Shown here in pieces: positions 4,997 through 5,271 of a DNA stretch of 5,271 nt. Both the position numbers and the translations under genes were made by a program. The notes beneath the pieces are model-generated. The model searched no databases. It saw nothing but the letters and a program-made list of their open reading frames with translations, and was not told where the DNA came from. Source of the stretch: Gammaproteobacteria bacterium (GTDB taxonomy: Bacteria; Pseudomonadota; Gammaproteobacteria; Steroidobacterales; Woeseiaceae). Positions within the stretch are counted from its first letter, which is position 1; each line of letters begins with the position of its first letter. Where the stretch lies: positions 1-5,271 of the forward strand of contig JAOUNK010000248.1 in the NCBI GenBank assembly GCA_029881015.1, read 5' to 3'.

Positions 4997-5160
4997 GGAG
5001 TATCTTCCGCAAAAGACTCGCTCCACTGCCAAAATGAGAAAGGCCCCATCCGGGGCCTTTCGCATTTTTGCCGAGTGGGTCGAGGATGAGAACCCTGTTC
5101 GACAGGCGCAGCGGCGAAGCCGCATGCCTGGTCGCGAAGCGACATTCCCACCCTCTGCCA
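4997..5160 (+). repeat. tRNA-Ser-derived structured repeat, copy 4
   Basis: Left hairpin: GGAG (4997-5000) with CTCC (5021-5024), inner TCTT with AAGA (5003-5006, 5013-5016), leading to CTCCACTGCCA. Terminator at 5030-5070. The spacer GCCGAGTGGGTCGAGG (5070-5085) resembles a tRNA-Ser D-arm. Core GAACCCTGTTCGAC at 5090-5103. Hairpin 1 has outer CAGGC/GCCTG (5103-5107 with 5126-5130) and inner GCGGC-gaa-GCCGC (5111-5123); the inner stem is strand-swapped relative to copies 1 and 3, a compensatory change at several pairs. Hairpin 2 is GTCGC-gaa-GCGAC (5131-5143). The tail CCCACCCTCTGCCA (5147-5160) is the tRNA-Ser end with two bases missing. Confidence 0.87.
5030..5070 (+). terminator. Bidirectional rho-independent terminator in repeat copy 4
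   Basis: Stem GAAAGGCCCC (5038-5047) pairs perfectly with GGGGCCTTTC (5052-5061) around loop ATCC, with outer CAAAAT (5030-5035) pairing with ATTTTTG (5064-5070). It lies 36-76 bases after the metallopeptidase stop and is its natural terminator. Confidence 0.85.
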
Positions 5161-5168
5161 AACAGTCG

Positions 5169-5208
5169 GGCATTCGCTGAGTCTCCGTGCAGAGCCATTG
5201 CGAATGCC
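5169..5208. repeat. 9-bp inverted repeat at the start of the next unit
   Basis: GGCATTCGC (5169-5177) and GCGAATGCC (5200-5208) are perfect inverted repeats separated by 22 bases, starting 9 bases after copy 4 ends. The rest of the window to 5271 shows no gene I can support. A plus-strand frame from the ATG at 5204 stays open to the window edge but has no ribosome binding site and is too short to judge. Confidence 0.35.
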
Positions 5209-5271
5209 ATTTCAGGACGGCCGGATAGCTGAGAGCTTCGCCTTGCCCGTGCGCGGTTGCTCAACCCGTCG

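Noticed and set aside
20..5160. Integron attC sites or a CRISPR array
   Set aside because: The repeats lack paired RYYYAAC/GTTRRRY ends and no integron integrase is present. Spacing of 1-2.3 kb with genes between excludes CRISPR.
4620..5264. Long minus-strand open frame (214 codons) across the metallopeptidase end and repeat copy 4
   Set aside because: It runs antisense through a well-supported gene, a terminator and a structured repeat, has an arginine/serine-rich low-quality sequence and shows no domain.

Overview
The window is about 57-60% GC by eye. It looks like an accessory or intergenic-rich stretch of a proteobacterial chromosome, most likely an environmental gammaproteobacterium. 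The reasons are encoded tRNA-type CCA ends, GC-rich rho-independent terminators, and gene families common there (CPBP membrane protease, PAPS-type sulfotransferase, four-helix membrane LytTR regulator). This assignment is inference; there is no rRNA or housekeeping marker in the window.

The dominant feature is a family of four long, structured, same-orientation repeats at about 20-186, 1023-1195, 2710-2880 and 4997-5160. Each has, in order: a short hairpin or arm ending in a CCA-terminated tRNA-like 3' end; a strong terminator hairpin with an A-tract on its left and a T-tract on its right, so it can work on both strands; a 12-nt core (ACCCTGTTCGAC) identical in all four copies; one or two hairpins capped by GNA triloops whose stems vary by compensatory changes; and a terminal segment that in copy 1 is a perfect serine-tRNA 3' end (CCCACCCTCTCCGCCA: T-stem half, seven acceptor bases, G73, CCA).

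The repeats divide the sequence into cassette-like units. Unit 1 (187-1022) holds one minus-strand CPBP-family intramembrane protease. Unit 2 (1196-2709) holds a plus-strand sulfotransferase converging on a small minus-strand secreted protein gene that appears frameshifted near its 3' end. Unit 3 (2881-4996) holds a plus-strand membrane-anchored LytTR regulator followed by a secreted HExxH putative zinc metallopeptidase. The last ~110 bases (5161-5271) begin the next unit and show only a 9-bp inverted repeat.

The genes share no obvious pathway. They look like unrelated accessory cargo, each unit closed by a bidirectional terminator. With all repeats in one orientation while genes face both ways, the layout resembles an integron cassette array. 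The repeats are not recognisable attC sites, however, and no recombinase is in the window. Whether they are recombination sites, a tRNA-derived dispersed repeat, or processed RNA units is not settled by the sequence alone.
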